Shown here: positions 1 to 6,426 of the stretch, piece after piece
Position numbering within the stretch: the first letter of the stretch is position 1
How the letters are laid out: the number at the start of each line of letters is the position of its first letter
The notes under the pieces: model-generated
What the model was told of the DNA's origin: nothing
Databases searched by the model: none
What the model saw: the letters and a program-made list of their open reading frames with translations, nothing else
Source: CAVEFW01 sp964579575
Lineage (GTDB): Bacteria; Actinomycetota; Coriobacteriia; Coriobacteriales; Eggerthellaceae
Assembly: GCA_964579575.1 (NCBI GenBank)
Contig: CAZOGL010000051.1
Coordinates: forward strand, 1 to 11,036
Length of the DNA: 11,036 bases
Reading direction: 5' to 3'
Made by a program: the position numbers and the translations under genes

Positions 1-69
1 AGCTTGTGCAAATTACCTGCCCGTTTGGGAAAATTATGAATGTTCAAATGGGATAGGAAACCTAATTTC

Positions 70-97
70 TTGCATCGGAGTGCCCATCGTGTACAAT
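70..97 (+). promoter_or_regulatory. Probable sigma-70-type promoter of ftsZ
   Basis: A TTGCAT -35 box (70-75) and a TACAAT -10 box (92-97) are separated by 16 bases. Both are close to consensus. Transcription would start near position 104, giving a leader of about 80 bases before the ftsZ start at 186. The leader is AT-rich compared with the genes and carries overlapping TGCAT copies at 125-139. Upstream, an imperfect dyad (CCCGTTTG at 20-27, CAAATGGG at 45-52) could be an operator, but this is weak. I see no supported gene in positions 1-185. Promoter assignment is by eye only. Confidence 0.55.
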
Positions 98-185
98 GTT
101 TGAATATGTGTAACTGCACGAATTTGCATTTGCATGCATGTATATAAGAAGAGATATCACAACACAGAAGGTGTGGGTGGATACA

Positions 186-1328
186 ATGCCAATTAAAAGT
201 GGTTCCGAACATTTGGCAGTCATCAAGGTCGTCGGCGTCGGCGGCGGCGGTACCAATGCCGTTAACCGCATGGTCGAAGCCGGTGTTCAGGGCGTTGAGT
301 TTATCGCTGTCAATACGGACCGACAGGCGCTGCTCATGTCCGATGCGGACAAGACCATCCATATCGGCGAGGAGCTGACTCGTGGCCTAGGCGCTGGCGC
401 GAACCCTGAGGTTGGTTGCCAGGCTGCCGAGGAGAGCCGCGCAGAGATTCGCGAGGCGTTGAGCGAGGCCGACATGGTCTTCGTTACCGCGGGCGAGGGT
501 GGCGGCACCGGTACGGGCGCCGCACCGATTATCGCCGAGATTGCCCGCGAGGAGATCGGCGCGTTGACCGTCGGTATCGTCACCAAGCCCTTCTCCTTCG
601 AGGGTCGCGTCCGTCGCAACCAAGCTGAGCAGGGCGTCGAACTCTTGAGCCAAAAGGTCGATACCCTCATCGTCATCCCCAATGACCGTCTGCTCGAGAT
701 CGTCGACAAGAAGACGAGCATGATCGACGCATTCCGCATCGCTGATGATACGTTGCGCCAAGGTATCCAGGGCGTCACTGACCTGATCACCATCCCCGGT
801 CTCATCAACCTCGACTTTGCCGACATCAAGTCTGTCATGCAAGATGCCGGTACCGCCATGATGGGCATCGGCGTCTCCGCTGGTGAGAACCGCGCCCTCG
901 AGGCCGCAAGCCAGGCTACCAATTCCAGCCTGCTCGAGTCCTCCATCGCTGGCGCGACGCGTGTCCTGTTCTCCATCGCCGGTGGTCCGGATCTGACGTT
1001 GCAGGAGGTCGCCGAGGCGGCCCATACCGTCGAGGCTTGCGCCGACGAGAACGCCAACATCATCTATGGTCAAATCGTTGACGAGAACATGGGCGACTCC
1101 GTTCGTATCACCGTCATCGCCACTGGCTTCAAGATTACAGGTACGCAGGACTCCATGAATTTCGATCGCAACACGCGTTTTGCCGAGCCGAGTAACACGG
1201 CGGGCTCCATCATTCCGCCGGCTTCCACGCCCACGACTTACACGGCTCCTACCTACACGTCTTCTGCCTCGAGCAACCGTTTTGCCGACGAGGATTACAT
1301 CCCCGACTTCCTGAAGCGCCAACATTAG
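186..1328 (+). CDS. ftsZ: Cell division protein FtsZ
   Basis: FtsZ is the tubulin-like GTPase that polymerises into the Z-ring at mid-cell and recruits the division machinery. The 380-residue product has the N-terminal nucleotide-binding segment GVGGGGTNAVNRM (about residues 17-29), the tubulin signature GEGGGTGTG (103-111) and the T7 catalytic loop NLDFADIK (208-215). A Ser/Thr/Pro/Ala-rich linker (about 318-366) leads to the conserved C-terminal peptide DEDYIPDFLKRQ, the docking site for SepF and other partners. Length is normal. An ATG at 138 would add 16 residues that do not resemble FtsZ and has no Shine-Dalgarno sequence; the ATG at 186 is preceded by GGTGG at 176-180, so I chose it. 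The stop overlaps the ribosome binding site of pgeF, which suggests co-transcription and coupling. Confidence 0.97.
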   Translation: MPIKSGSEHLAVIKVVGVGGGGTNAVNRMVEAGVQGVEFIAVNTDRQALLMSDADKTIHIGEELTRGLGAGANPEVGCQAAEESRAEIREALSEADMVFVTAGEGGGTGTGAAPIIAEIAREEIGALTVGIVTKPFSFEGRVRRNQAEQGVELLSQKVDTLIVIPNDRLLEIVDKKTSMIDAFRIADDTLRQGIQGVTDLITIPGLINLDFADIKSVMQDAGTAMMGIGVSAGENRALEAASQATNSSLLESSIAGATRVLFSIAGGPDLTLQEVAEAAHTVEACADENANIIYGQIVDENMGDSVRITVIATGFKITGTQDSMNFDRNTRFAEPSNTAGSIIPPASTPTTYTAPTYTSSASSNRFADEDYIPDFLKRQH

Positions 1329-1333
1329 GAGGT
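1327..1333 (+). promoter_or_regulatory. Shine-Dalgarno of pgeF overlapping the ftsZ stop
   Basis: AGGAGGT is a full Shine-Dalgarno core located 8 bases before the pgeF ATG. Its first two bases are the last two of the ftsZ TAG stop. A ribosome terminating on ftsZ therefore sits on this site, a layout compatible with translational coupling. It also fixes the pgeF start at 1342. Confidence 0.8.
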
Positions 1334-1341
1334 ACGCAGCG

Positions 1342-2169
1342 ATGGCCGACACCTTGTCAGAGCCTCGGTTGAACCTCACGACAATTAACAGCATACCGAT
1401 ACTGACCGACGACGCCTTGGCGTCGTCGGTTGGCGTTCGGGTTGCATTCACGCAACGTGCGGGAGGGTTCAGCGAGGGACCGTTTGGTTCGCTCAACCTT
1501 GGAACCCATGTCAAGGATGATCGCGAGACGGTGTTGAGGAACCGTCGAGCGCTCATGGAGGCGCTTGGTGCCCCCGAGTGGGGACTTGTCGTGCCCAATC
1601 AGGTGCACGGAACCGATCTCGTCGTCATATCCGAGAGCGATGACGCGGCCCTGGATTGCGCCCGCAGGGAGGCGGACGCGGGGGCGGATGCCCTCGTGGT
1701 GGAAACCTCCAGTGTCACGGCCCTGCTTTGCTTCGCGGATTGCACGCCGGTCATCATCGTGTCGCCTACAGGACGTTTCGCGGTGGCCCATGCGGGATGG
1801 CGCGGAGCGGTGGCGGGCATCGCCGGCAAGTCGGTGCGCGAACTTGTGGCCCGAGACGAGGCTGCGGGGGTGTTTGGCACGGCAAGCGGAATGAATGTCT
1901 ATATCGGCCCCCACATCCATGTCGAGTGTTTCGAGACGGGCGAGGATGTCCGTGCACGATTCGCCGAGACTTTCGGCGCGGAGTGTGTGGAGGGCTCTTG
2001 CGTCAACCTTGCGCGCGCGGTGTCGACGGACATGGTTCGCGCCGGTGTCGATCCTACCCGCATCGTGGTCGCGCCTTTCTGTACGCGATGTGACGCGCAA
2101 ACCTATTTTTCGTATCGCGCATCTGGTGGCGTCTGTGGACGTCACGGCGCCCTTGCGGTTCGTCTCTAG
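1342..2169 (+). CDS. pgeF: Laccase-domain protein PgeF/YfiH (peptidoglycan editing factor, purine nucleoside phosphorylase family)
   Basis: This 275-residue protein belongs to the YfiH/LACC1 (DUF152) family. The old label is multicopper polyphenol oxidase. Later work assigned purine nucleoside phosphorylase and adenosine deaminase activity to the family, and a peptidoglycan-editing role in E. coli. The motifs are clear: FTQRAGGFSEGPFGSLNLG (36-54), NQVHGTD (86-92), FADCTPV (131-137), AVAHAGWRG (147-155), YIGPHI (187-192) and CTRCDAQTYFSYR (247-259). The family zinc ligands correspond to H89, C134 and H150, and all are present. The first 30 residues are poorly conserved, as is usual. The gene lies 13 bases after ftsZ and 13 bases before yggS. 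A pgeF-yggS pair downstream of ftsZ is common in Actinomycetota and Firmicutes. A strong inverted repeat sits inside the coding sequence near its 5' end. Confidence 0.93.
   Translation: MADTLSEPRLNLTTINSIPILTDDALASSVGVRVAFTQRAGGFSEGPFGSLNLGTHVKDDRETVLRNRRALMEALGAPEWGLVVPNQVHGTDLVVISESDDAALDCARREADAGADALVVETSSVTALLCFADCTPVIIVSPTGRFAVAHAGWRGAVAGIAGKSVRELVARDEAAGVFGTASGMNVYIGPHIHVECFETGEDVRARFAETFGAECVEGSCVNLARAVSTDMVRAGVDPTRIVVAPFCTRCDAQTYFSYRASGGVCGRHGALAVRL
1405..1430. repeat. Perfect 12-bp inverted repeat inside pgeF
   Basis: The left arm ACCGACGACGCC (1405-1416) and right arm GGCGTCGTCGGT (1419-1430) are exact reverse complements separated by TT. In RNA this would form an 11-bp GC-rich stem with the tetraloop CUUG. 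It lies 63 bases after the pgeF start codon and encodes part of T-D-D-A-L-A-S-S-V-G. No U-tract follows, so it is not an intrinsic terminator. Its role, if any, is unknown. Confidence 0.85.
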
Positions 2170-2182
2170 AGAGAGGTTGTCT

Positions 2183-2875
2183 ATGCTTCCTGGTGAAAAC
2201 TATCGAGCGATTGCGGAGGATGTGGCCCGCGAGGCCATCGCATCTGGTCGTGACAAGGCGGACGTGAAGCTTATCGCCGTTTCCAAGACGGTGGATGTTG
2301 ACGCGGTTGTTCGTGCCATGGACCAAGGCGCACGGGACTTCGGCGAGAACCGCCCCGATTGCCTCATCGAGAAGGCTGTGGCCCTCCCTGAGGCAACGTG
2401 GCACTTCATTGGCAACATCCAATCTCGTCGCATCCCTGATATCGTTGCCCATGCCTCGCTCATCCACTCCCTGTACCAACTCGGCCATGCCCAAAAGATC
2501 GATGCCGCTGCAAAGAGCCTTGGCAAGGTCCAAGACGTTCTTGTCGAGGTGAACGTATCGGGGGAGGACTCCAAAGGCGGGGTGACCCCCGATGAGGCTC
2601 CTAAACTTGTGGCAAAGATCGCCGCCCTCGATAATGTGCGTGTCATCGGGCTCATGACGATGGCTCCCCAAGGGGATTTGGAGGTCGCGCGCGAGACCTT
2701 CGCCGGTCTGAGATGCTTGCGCGATTCGATCAAGGAGACCTTGTCGTCGGAACATGCGGCGGAATTCAACGAGCTTTCCATGGGCATGAGCGAGGATTGG
2801 CGCGTCGCGGTGCGGGAGGGAGCCACCATGGTGCGCATCGGTCGAGCCGTTTTCAGCGAATCCTTTGTGTTGTAA
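2183..2875 (+). CDS. yggS: YggS/PLPBP family pyridoxal phosphate homeostasis protein
   Basis: YggS-family proteins carry pyridoxal 5'-phosphate on a lysine in a TIM-barrel fold, have no known catalytic activity and help balance free PLP and amino acid pools. The 230-residue product is of normal length. It shows KLIAVSKTVDVDAVV (29-43, PLP lysine K35), DFGENRPDC (52-60, the family's GEN segment), WHFIGNIQSRR (73-83), the C-terminal phosphate-binding signature SMGMSEDWRVAVREG (199-213) and TMVRIGRAVF (215-224). The start at 2183 gives the standard N-terminus and follows GAGAGGT at 2171-2177. Upstream codons in the same frame run inside pgeF and are not part of the gene. It sits between pgeF and sepF, a frequent division-cluster arrangement whose functional meaning is unclear. 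In-frame alternative starts nearby seem unlikely. Confidence 0.95.
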   Translation: MLPGENYRAIAEDVAREAIASGRDKADVKLIAVSKTVDVDAVVRAMDQGARDFGENRPDCLIEKAVALPEATWHFIGNIQSRRIPDIVAHASLIHSLYQLGHAQKIDAAAKSLGKVQDVLVEVNVSGEDSKGGVTPDEAPKLVAKIAALDNVRVIGLMTMAPQGDLEVARETFAGLRCLRDSIKETLSSEHAAEFNELSMGMSEDWRVAVREGATMVRIGRAVFSESFVL

Positions 2876-2965
2876 TCATACTTTATCCGCCATGAACGGG
2901 ACTTTTCTTGTAGAAATCTGGTTTAATAGACAGCTGTAGGTTTTTTCGACTCTGAAAGACTTAGA

Positions 2966-2971
2966 TAGGTG
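2966..2971 (+). promoter_or_regulatory. Ribosome binding site fixing the sepF start
   Basis: TAGGTG lies 6 bases before the ATG at 2978. Its last three bases form a GTG in frame with sepF at 2969, which would add only M-N-P. Using that GTG would consume the Shine-Dalgarno sequence, so the ATG at 2978 is preferred. Confidence 0.6.
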
Positions 2972-2977
2972 AACCCA

Positions 2978-3706
2978 ATGGAACTTCCCAAGATCAATGC
3001 CGGCGGCGCCAATGGCGTGCTCGACAACATCAAGTCCCGCCTGGGCCTTTCTTCCAACGAGGACAAGAACGGCTACGACGAGGGCTATGACGAGTACGAT
3101 GATGGCTACGGCGATTACGACGACGACTTCGAAGATGGCTTCGATTTCGGCGAGGAAGGCTTCGACGAGGCCGAGTATGGCGGCTCCTATGAGTCTTCCA
3201 ACTACGAGCCTTACGCTCCGGTGACCACGCGCTCCACGAGTCGCTCCTATTCTTCCACGCCGCGTCTGGTGACGATTGGCGATGTCAAGGCCAACGCCTC
3301 CGAGCGTCAAAGCTACGGGAGCGCCCGGGGGACTGACACAAGGGATCGTGTTGTCATCGACAGCAGGACGCCGGCTCCCACAAGCCCCGTTTCCTCCCAG
3401 CTCCAAACAGAGGGACGCTTCACGTCGACCTTGAGCACGAGTCGCAACCTCTCCGTCCTCAGGCCCATGGCCTATAACGACGTCGAGCGCGTCGCGAGGA
3501 TTGTCCGTTCCGGCGACGTTGCGGTTCTTTCCCTGAGAGCGACTCCGGATAACCTGTTCAACCGCGTCCTCGACTTTTCGTTCGGCGTTGCGAGTGCCCT
3601 TGATGCCCGTGTCGATTGTGTTGGCAACAAGGTGTTCGCGATTTGTACGGGTGCGTCTCTGAGCGAGTCCGAGAAGGCTTCGCTGAAGGGGCAAGGCATC
3701 ATCTAG
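2978..3706 (+). CDS. sepF: Cell division protein SepF
   Basis: SepF binds the inner membrane through a short N-terminal amphipathic helix and the FtsZ C-terminal peptide through its globular domain. In bacteria without FtsA it is the main Z-ring anchor. The 242-residue product has a candidate helix NGVLDNIKSRLGL (12-24), then an unusually acidic Asp/Glu/Tyr/Gly-rich stretch (about 28-82), a Ser/Thr-rich linker, and the conserved SepF domain from about 158 to 227. That domain includes VLRPMAYNDVERVARIVRSG, DFSFGVASAL and VFAIC. The protein is longer than the roughly 150-residue Bacillus SepF because of the linker. It follows yggS after 102 bases; T6 at 2941-2946 and TTTAAT at 2922-2927 are present, but I could not confirm a promoter or terminator there. 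The domain alignment is by eye. Confidence 0.93.
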   Translation: MELPKINAGGANGVLDNIKSRLGLSSNEDKNGYDEGYDEYDDGYGDYDDDFEDGFDFGEEGFDEAEYGGSYESSNYEPYAPVTTRSTSRSYSSTPRLVTIGDVKANASERQSYGSARGTDTRDRVVIDSRTPAPTSPVSSQLQTEGRFTSTLSTSRNLSVLRPMAYNDVERVARIVRSGDVAVLSLRATPDNLFNRVLDFSFGVASALDARVDCVGNKVFAICTGASLSESEKASLKGQGII

Positions 3707-3746
3707 CCTGCGGGTTGGATGATGCGGAATAGGCGGGGATGGTTCG

Positions 3747-3995
3747 ATGCTGACGACGTTGCTGGCGGTTTTGGGAAGACTGGTCGATTTGTACAGCCTT
3801 CTCATCGTCGTGTACGTGCTCATGAGTTGGTTCCCGACCAACCAGGGGATTCTTCGTGATATCAACGAGGTCCTCGGCAAGGTCTGCGATCCCTACCTGA
3901 ACATCTTCAAGCGCATCATCCCGCCGATCGGGATGGTAGATATCTCCCCGATCTTTGCGCTGATCGTTTTGCAATTGGTGGCGCGCTTCTTGTAG
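3747..3995 (+). CDS. yggT: YggT family integral membrane protein
   Basis: YggT proteins are small membrane proteins found beside sepF and divIVA in many Gram-positives. Their exact function is not established, and roles in division-site organisation and osmotic stress have been proposed. The 82-residue product has a long N-terminal hydrophobic segment (about residues 2-29, ending in the typical MSWFP) and a C-terminal one (about 67-82). Between them is the family segment CDPYLNIFKRIIPPIGMVDISPIFALIVLQ (47-76), matching the usual P-x-L-x-x-x-R-x-x-x-P pattern. The short GC-rich upstream sequence GGCGGGG (3732-3738) may serve as a weak ribosome binding site. The gene sits 40 bases after sepF and 73 bases before divIVA. 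Confidence 0.92.
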   Translation: MLTTLLAVLGRLVDLYSLLIVVYVLMSWFPTNQGILRDINEVLGKVCDPYLNIFKRIIPPIGMVDISPIFALIVLQLVARFL

Positions 3996-4020
3996 GCGTT
4001 CCGCTTTTGAAAGTAGTATT

Positions 4021-4029
4021 TGGTATCTA
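4021..4029 (+). promoter_or_regulatory. Possible extended -10 promoter for divIVA
   Basis: TGGTATCTA matches the extended -10 form (TG, one base, then TATCTA at 4024-4029). A TTGAAA at 4007-4012 is only 11 bases upstream, too close to act as the -35 box. If used, transcription would start near 4036, about 33 bases before the divIVA ATG. This could let DivIVA be made independently of the upstream division genes. The prediction is weak. Confidence 0.3.
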
Positions 4030-4055
4030 GCAACCGTTTTTGCTGACAAGACATT

Positions 4056-4060
4056 GGAGG
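4056..4060 (+). promoter_or_regulatory. Ribosome binding site fixing the divIVA start
   Basis: GGAGG lies 8 bases before the ATG at 4069. A TTG at 4054 in the same frame overlaps this site and would add M-E-E-L-Q. The Shine-Dalgarno position argues clearly for the ATG. Confidence 0.75.
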
Positions 4061-4068
4061 AACTTCAA

Positions 4069-4875
4069 ATGGCAATCACTTCCGAGGATATCCAAAACCA
4101 GAGTTTCAACATCGACCGTAAGGGCTATGACGTCGACGAGGTTGACGTTTTCCTCGAGCATGTCGCGGATGAGATTGACGCTTTGAATGCTCGCATCGCC
4201 GAGCTCGAGGCCCAACTTGACGGCGCTGGCGACACCGACGACTCCTACGCCGGCTTTGAGACCATCGCTATGGACCCGGTCGATCTTGCAGCTGAGGAAG
4301 ATGGTCTTGAGTCGGCCGAGGAGGAAGACTTCGAAACCTCTGCTCGCATTGCCGACCTTGAGCGCCAACTCTCCGAGAAGAAGGCAAACGACAAGGCTAT
4401 CGCCCAGGCGCTCGTTATTGCCCAGCGTACCGCCGACGAGACCATCGCCAAGGCCGACGACGAGGCGGATGCCATCGTTGCCGATGCCCGTGCGGAGGCT
4501 TCCCGCATCATTGCTGACGCGAATGCTGACAAGCAGGAGATTCTCGACGAGATGCGCAAGCTCGATGAGGATTGTGAGGAGATGCGCGGTCGTTTCCAGA
4601 CCGTCCTCAAGGACTTCATCTCCGACGCCACCACGAAGTTGGCAGACATCTCCGATGCTTCCATCATGGCAAGTGCCCACGCTCGTTCCAACAAGTCCCA
4701 ATCTCGTGGCGATGCTCCCGCCTACCAGGCTGCGAGCAACTATGTCACCCCTGTGTTCTCCGCTGACAACACGGTTGCTGCGCCCGCTACTCCGACTGCG
4801 TACGCCAACGATCGCGACCTGTCCGGTTATGGTGACGCAGCCGTCAACGATTTGGAGTTCGACGACCTCGACTAG
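4069..4875 (+). CDS. divIVA: DivIVA/Wag31 family polar scaffold protein
   Basis: DivIVA recognises negatively curved membrane at poles and septa. In Actinomycetota (where it is called Wag31) it directs polar growth and recruits wall-synthesis and division factors. The 268-residue product opens with the conserved lipid-binding domain ITSEDIQNQSFNIDRKGYDVDEVDVFLEHV (3-32), followed by a first coiled coil (about 33-51). An acidic insert (about 52-92) precedes a long coiled coil rich in Ala, Glu, Asp, Lys and Arg (about 92-195). The C-terminal third is a disordered Ala/Ser/Pro/Thr-rich tail ending in an acidic DLEFDDLD. The split coiled coil with an insert is the actinobacterial layout. The gene ends the division cluster and is followed by an intrinsic terminator 34 bases after its stop. 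Confidence 0.93.
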   Translation: MAITSEDIQNQSFNIDRKGYDVDEVDVFLEHVADEIDALNARIAELEAQLDGAGDTDDSYAGFETIAMDPVDLAAEEDGLESAEEEDFETSARIADLERQLSEKKANDKAIAQALVIAQRTADETIAKADDEADAIVADARAEASRIIADANADKQEILDEMRKLDEDCEEMRGRFQTVLKDFISDATTKLADISDASIMASAHARSNKSQSRGDAPAYQAASNYVTPVFSADNTVAAPATPTAYANDRDLSGYGDAAVNDLEFDDLD

Positions 4876-4909
4876 ATAAGACCCCGCCTCGGCGGACCTT
4901 TGTAACCAC

Positions 4910-4944
4910 GCGCTCCCGGCATCTCGGGAGCGCTTTTTTGTTTT
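4910..4944 (+). terminator. Intrinsic terminator after divIVA
   Basis: A 9-bp perfect GC-rich stem (4910-4918 paired with 4925-4933, GCGCTCCCG with CGGGAGCGC) closes a 6-base loop. It is followed by TTTTTTGTTTT (4934-4944). This is a textbook rho-independent terminator for the plus strand. The minus strand has no T-tract after the stem, so it probably does not stop transcription from the convergent rnpB gene. Confidence 0.92.
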
Positions 4945-5013
4945 GCGAGGGGTGTGGTGGGGTGTGACATCTCTTACGTTGGTGTGGGGGGTACTAACCT
5001 GGGAGGTTGACAA

Positions 5014-5358
5014 GCGAGCGGGCCGATAAGCCGGGTTCTGTCGTGGGACGGCCATTTATCTACTGCGTGTGTCGCCACACGCCTCTAGCGCGCAACCCGA
5101 ACGCGGATCAGGGCGAAATCCATGGCGCTCCTATTTGCGTTTGCTCCGGATGGGGTTTACCAAGCCGCGCTGTTGCCAGCGTGCTGGTGCGCTCTTACCG
5201 CACCGTTTCAGCTTTTCTCGTACGTTGCCGTACGGGAGTTTTCTTTTCTGTGGCACTATTCCGTCGGGTCACCCCGCCCAGCCGTTAGCTGGCATCCTGC
5301 CCTGAGGAGCCCGGACTTTCCTCGTGCATCGCTGCACGCGACCGTCTGGCCCGCTCGC
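5014..5358 (-). ncRNA. rnpB: RNase P RNA, bacterial type A
   Basis: This is the catalytic RNA of RNase P, which removes 5' leaders from pre-tRNAs. Read on the minus strand, the 5' region carries GAGGAAAGTCCGGGCTCC (complement of 5306-5323), the hallmark CR-I sequence. The middle has GAAACGGTGCGGTAAGAGCG (complement within about 5188-5212), the conserved core. The 3' end has ACAGAACCCGGCTTATC (complement of 5025-5041). The two ends pair as helix P1: GCGAGCGGGCC at the 5' end is the exact complement of the 3' end (5014-5024 against 5348-5358, 11 bp). The span of about 345 bases is normal. All open reading frames across it are spurious. It converges with divIVA and diverges from thiN. No U-tract terminator follows; an AACCT-CCC-AGGTT mini-hairpin lies just beyond the 3' end. 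Confidence 0.96.
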
Positions 5359-5365
5359 GCGTGAT

Positions 5366-5371
5366 ATTCTA
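5366..5371 (-). promoter_or_regulatory. -10 box of rnpB
   Basis: On the minus strand TAGAAT begins at 5371, and transcription would start at about 5359. That agrees with the first base of helix P1 at 5358. The expected -35 position (about 5388-5395) falls in the GGCGCC core of the first 23-bp repeat and has no TTGACA-like box. Confidence 0.6.
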
Positions 5372-5384
5372 GCACGAGTGACGA

Positions 5385-5460
5385 TTGGTGGCGCCGCACA
5401 AAGGAAGTTGGTGGCGCCACGCAAAGGAAGTCGGAGGCGCCACGCAATGGAGATTGGCGC
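5385..5460. repeat. Three 23-bp direct repeats with GGCGCC cores between rnpB and thiN
   Basis: Units lie at 5385-5407, 5408-5430 and 5431-5453, with a partial fourth unit (TTGGCGC) at 5454-5460. Each has the form TTGGTGGCGCC, then CGCAAAGGAAG or a close variant. Unit 2 contains the perfect 10-bp palindrome GTGGCGCCAC, and units 1 and 3 each have one change in it. The period of 23 is not a multiple of three, so the array does not encode a repeated peptide. It occupies the divergent promoter region of rnpB and thiN and covers the expected -35 site of rnpB. Confidence 0.85.
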
Positions 5461-5498
5461 TTTTGAGATTGCGTGATGAGCGAGCAAGGGAGGTAAGC

Positions 5499-6230
5499 AT
5501 GGCGTCCTACGCGGTGGTATGTGCTTCGGCGTTTGCGGCGGAGGATTTTGCGACCCGTGTCGCAACAGGCGCCTTCGAGCGCGTCATCGCGGTAGACTCG
5601 GGACTTGTCTATGTGCAAGAAGCCGGGGTCATACCCGATGTCATCCTCGGCGACTTCGATTCTTTGGGGTTTGTTCCCGAGGGCGCCCTTGTGCACCCCG
5701 CCATCAAGGACAAGAGCGACCTCGAGCTTGCCTTGGACTACGCCTTGGAGCAGGGGGCGACCGACATCATCGTGTATGGCTGTCTCGGGGGACGCATGGA
5801 CCACACCTTGGCGGCGTTGCAAAACCTCGCGTTCGTGGCGGAGCGTGGCGTGCGCGTGCGTGCGGTAGACGTGACGTCGGGGGACAAGGGAAGCGCAAAC
5901 GAGCGCCGTCCCCGCGCCGTCATCCTTGAGCCCATGAGTGGTCCTTGCCGGCTTTCGCTTGGGGTTGGCAAAGACCTCGCGCCTGAGATCGTGCCTGACC
6001 TTGGTGCTCCCACCTACGGGTCTGTTTCTGTGTTTGCTGCGACGGATTGCGCGCATGGTGTGAGGGAGCAAGGCATGTATTACCCTCTTTCGGGCGTGAC
6101 GTTGACCAATCGTACAAGTCTTGGCCTCTCCAATGAGTTGGTTGAGCGGAGCGGTCACGTCGAGGTTGAGGATGGCACGTTGTTCGTGTTGTACCCCGCC
6201 GATGTGGATGCCGACCTTGTTCGTCTCTAN
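5499..6230 (+). CDS. thiN: Thiamine pyrophosphokinase (stop codon falls at the assembly gap)
   Basis: ThiN transfers pyrophosphate from ATP to thiamine, giving thiamine pyrophosphate in one step. The product is 243 residues. Family motifs are present: PDVILGDFDSL (46-56, metal/ATP-binding aspartates), KDKSDLELALDYAL (70-83), GCLGGRMDHTLAALQNL (94-110) and the thiamine-binding-domain signature TSLGLSNEL (206-214). The length fits the family. The ATG at 5499 follows a strong AAGGGAGGT (5486-5494); upstream codons in frame come from the repeat array and are not coding. The last sense codon is followed by TA and then N. The same sequence repeated after the gap reads TAA at 6383-6385, so the gene is very probably complete. 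It lies upstream of the TPP riboswitch and is therefore probably not controlled by it. Confidence 0.93.
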
Positions 6231-6384
6231 NNNNNNNNNNNNNNNNNNNNNNNNNNNNNNNNNNNNNNNNNNNNNNNNNNNNNNNNNNNNNNNNNNNNNN
6301 NNNNNNNNNNNNNNNNNNNNNNNNNNNNNGCACGTTGTTCGTGTTGTACCCCGCCGATGTGGATGCCGACCTTGTTCGTCTCTA
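6175..6384. repeat. Identical 55-bp sequences flanking the N gap (assembly overlap)
   Basis: The 55 bases at 6175-6229 (the end of thiN) are identical to 6330-6384. The sequence then continues from TAA at 6383-6385 into the intergenic region. 55 is a standard k-mer size in short-read de Bruijn assemblers, and adjacent contigs from these share k-length ends. The simplest reading is one genomic copy written twice, with the true gap of zero or negative length. A real tandem duplication cannot be excluded from sequence alone. Confidence 0.85.
6230..6329. other. Assembly gap of exactly 100 N
   Basis: A run of exactly 100 unknown bases is the usual placeholder for a scaffold gap of unknown size. 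It carries no sequence information. Reading frames drawn through it are artefacts. Confidence 0.98.
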
Positions 6385-6426
6385 ACGGTACGAAGCTCAC
6401 TCATTTTGCGCCTTATTCCTGAAGAT

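Noticed and set aside
138..185. ftsZ start at the upstream ATG
   Set aside because: The 16 extra residues do not resemble any FtsZ N-terminus and no ribosome binding site precedes 138.
287..1598. Long minus-strand frames opposite ftsZ and pgeF
   Set aside because: High-GC codon bias opens antisense frames. The peptides show no family features, while the plus strand encodes clear conserved proteins.
2876..2977. Promoter or terminator between yggS and sepF
   Set aside because: TTTAAT and a T6 run are present, but no matching -35 box or stable stem accompanies them.
4945..5003. G-rich stretch that might form a G-quadruplex
   Set aside because: G-tracts are present but the spacing is irregular, with one gap near 30 bases, so a stable canonical quadruplex is not supported.
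5007..5364. Overlapping plus-strand frames of 78-93 codons
   Set aside because: They lie entirely on the antisense side of the RNase P RNA gene, whose conserved core and P1 helix explain the sequence.
6175..6384. True tandem duplication of the thiN 3' end
   Set aside because: The exact 55-base identity on both sides of a 100-N placeholder fits an assembler k-mer overlap better; only reads could show otherwise.
5256..6404. Long minus-strand frame running through the N gap
   Set aside because: It is a shadow of thiN and rnpB and depends on translating unknown bases.
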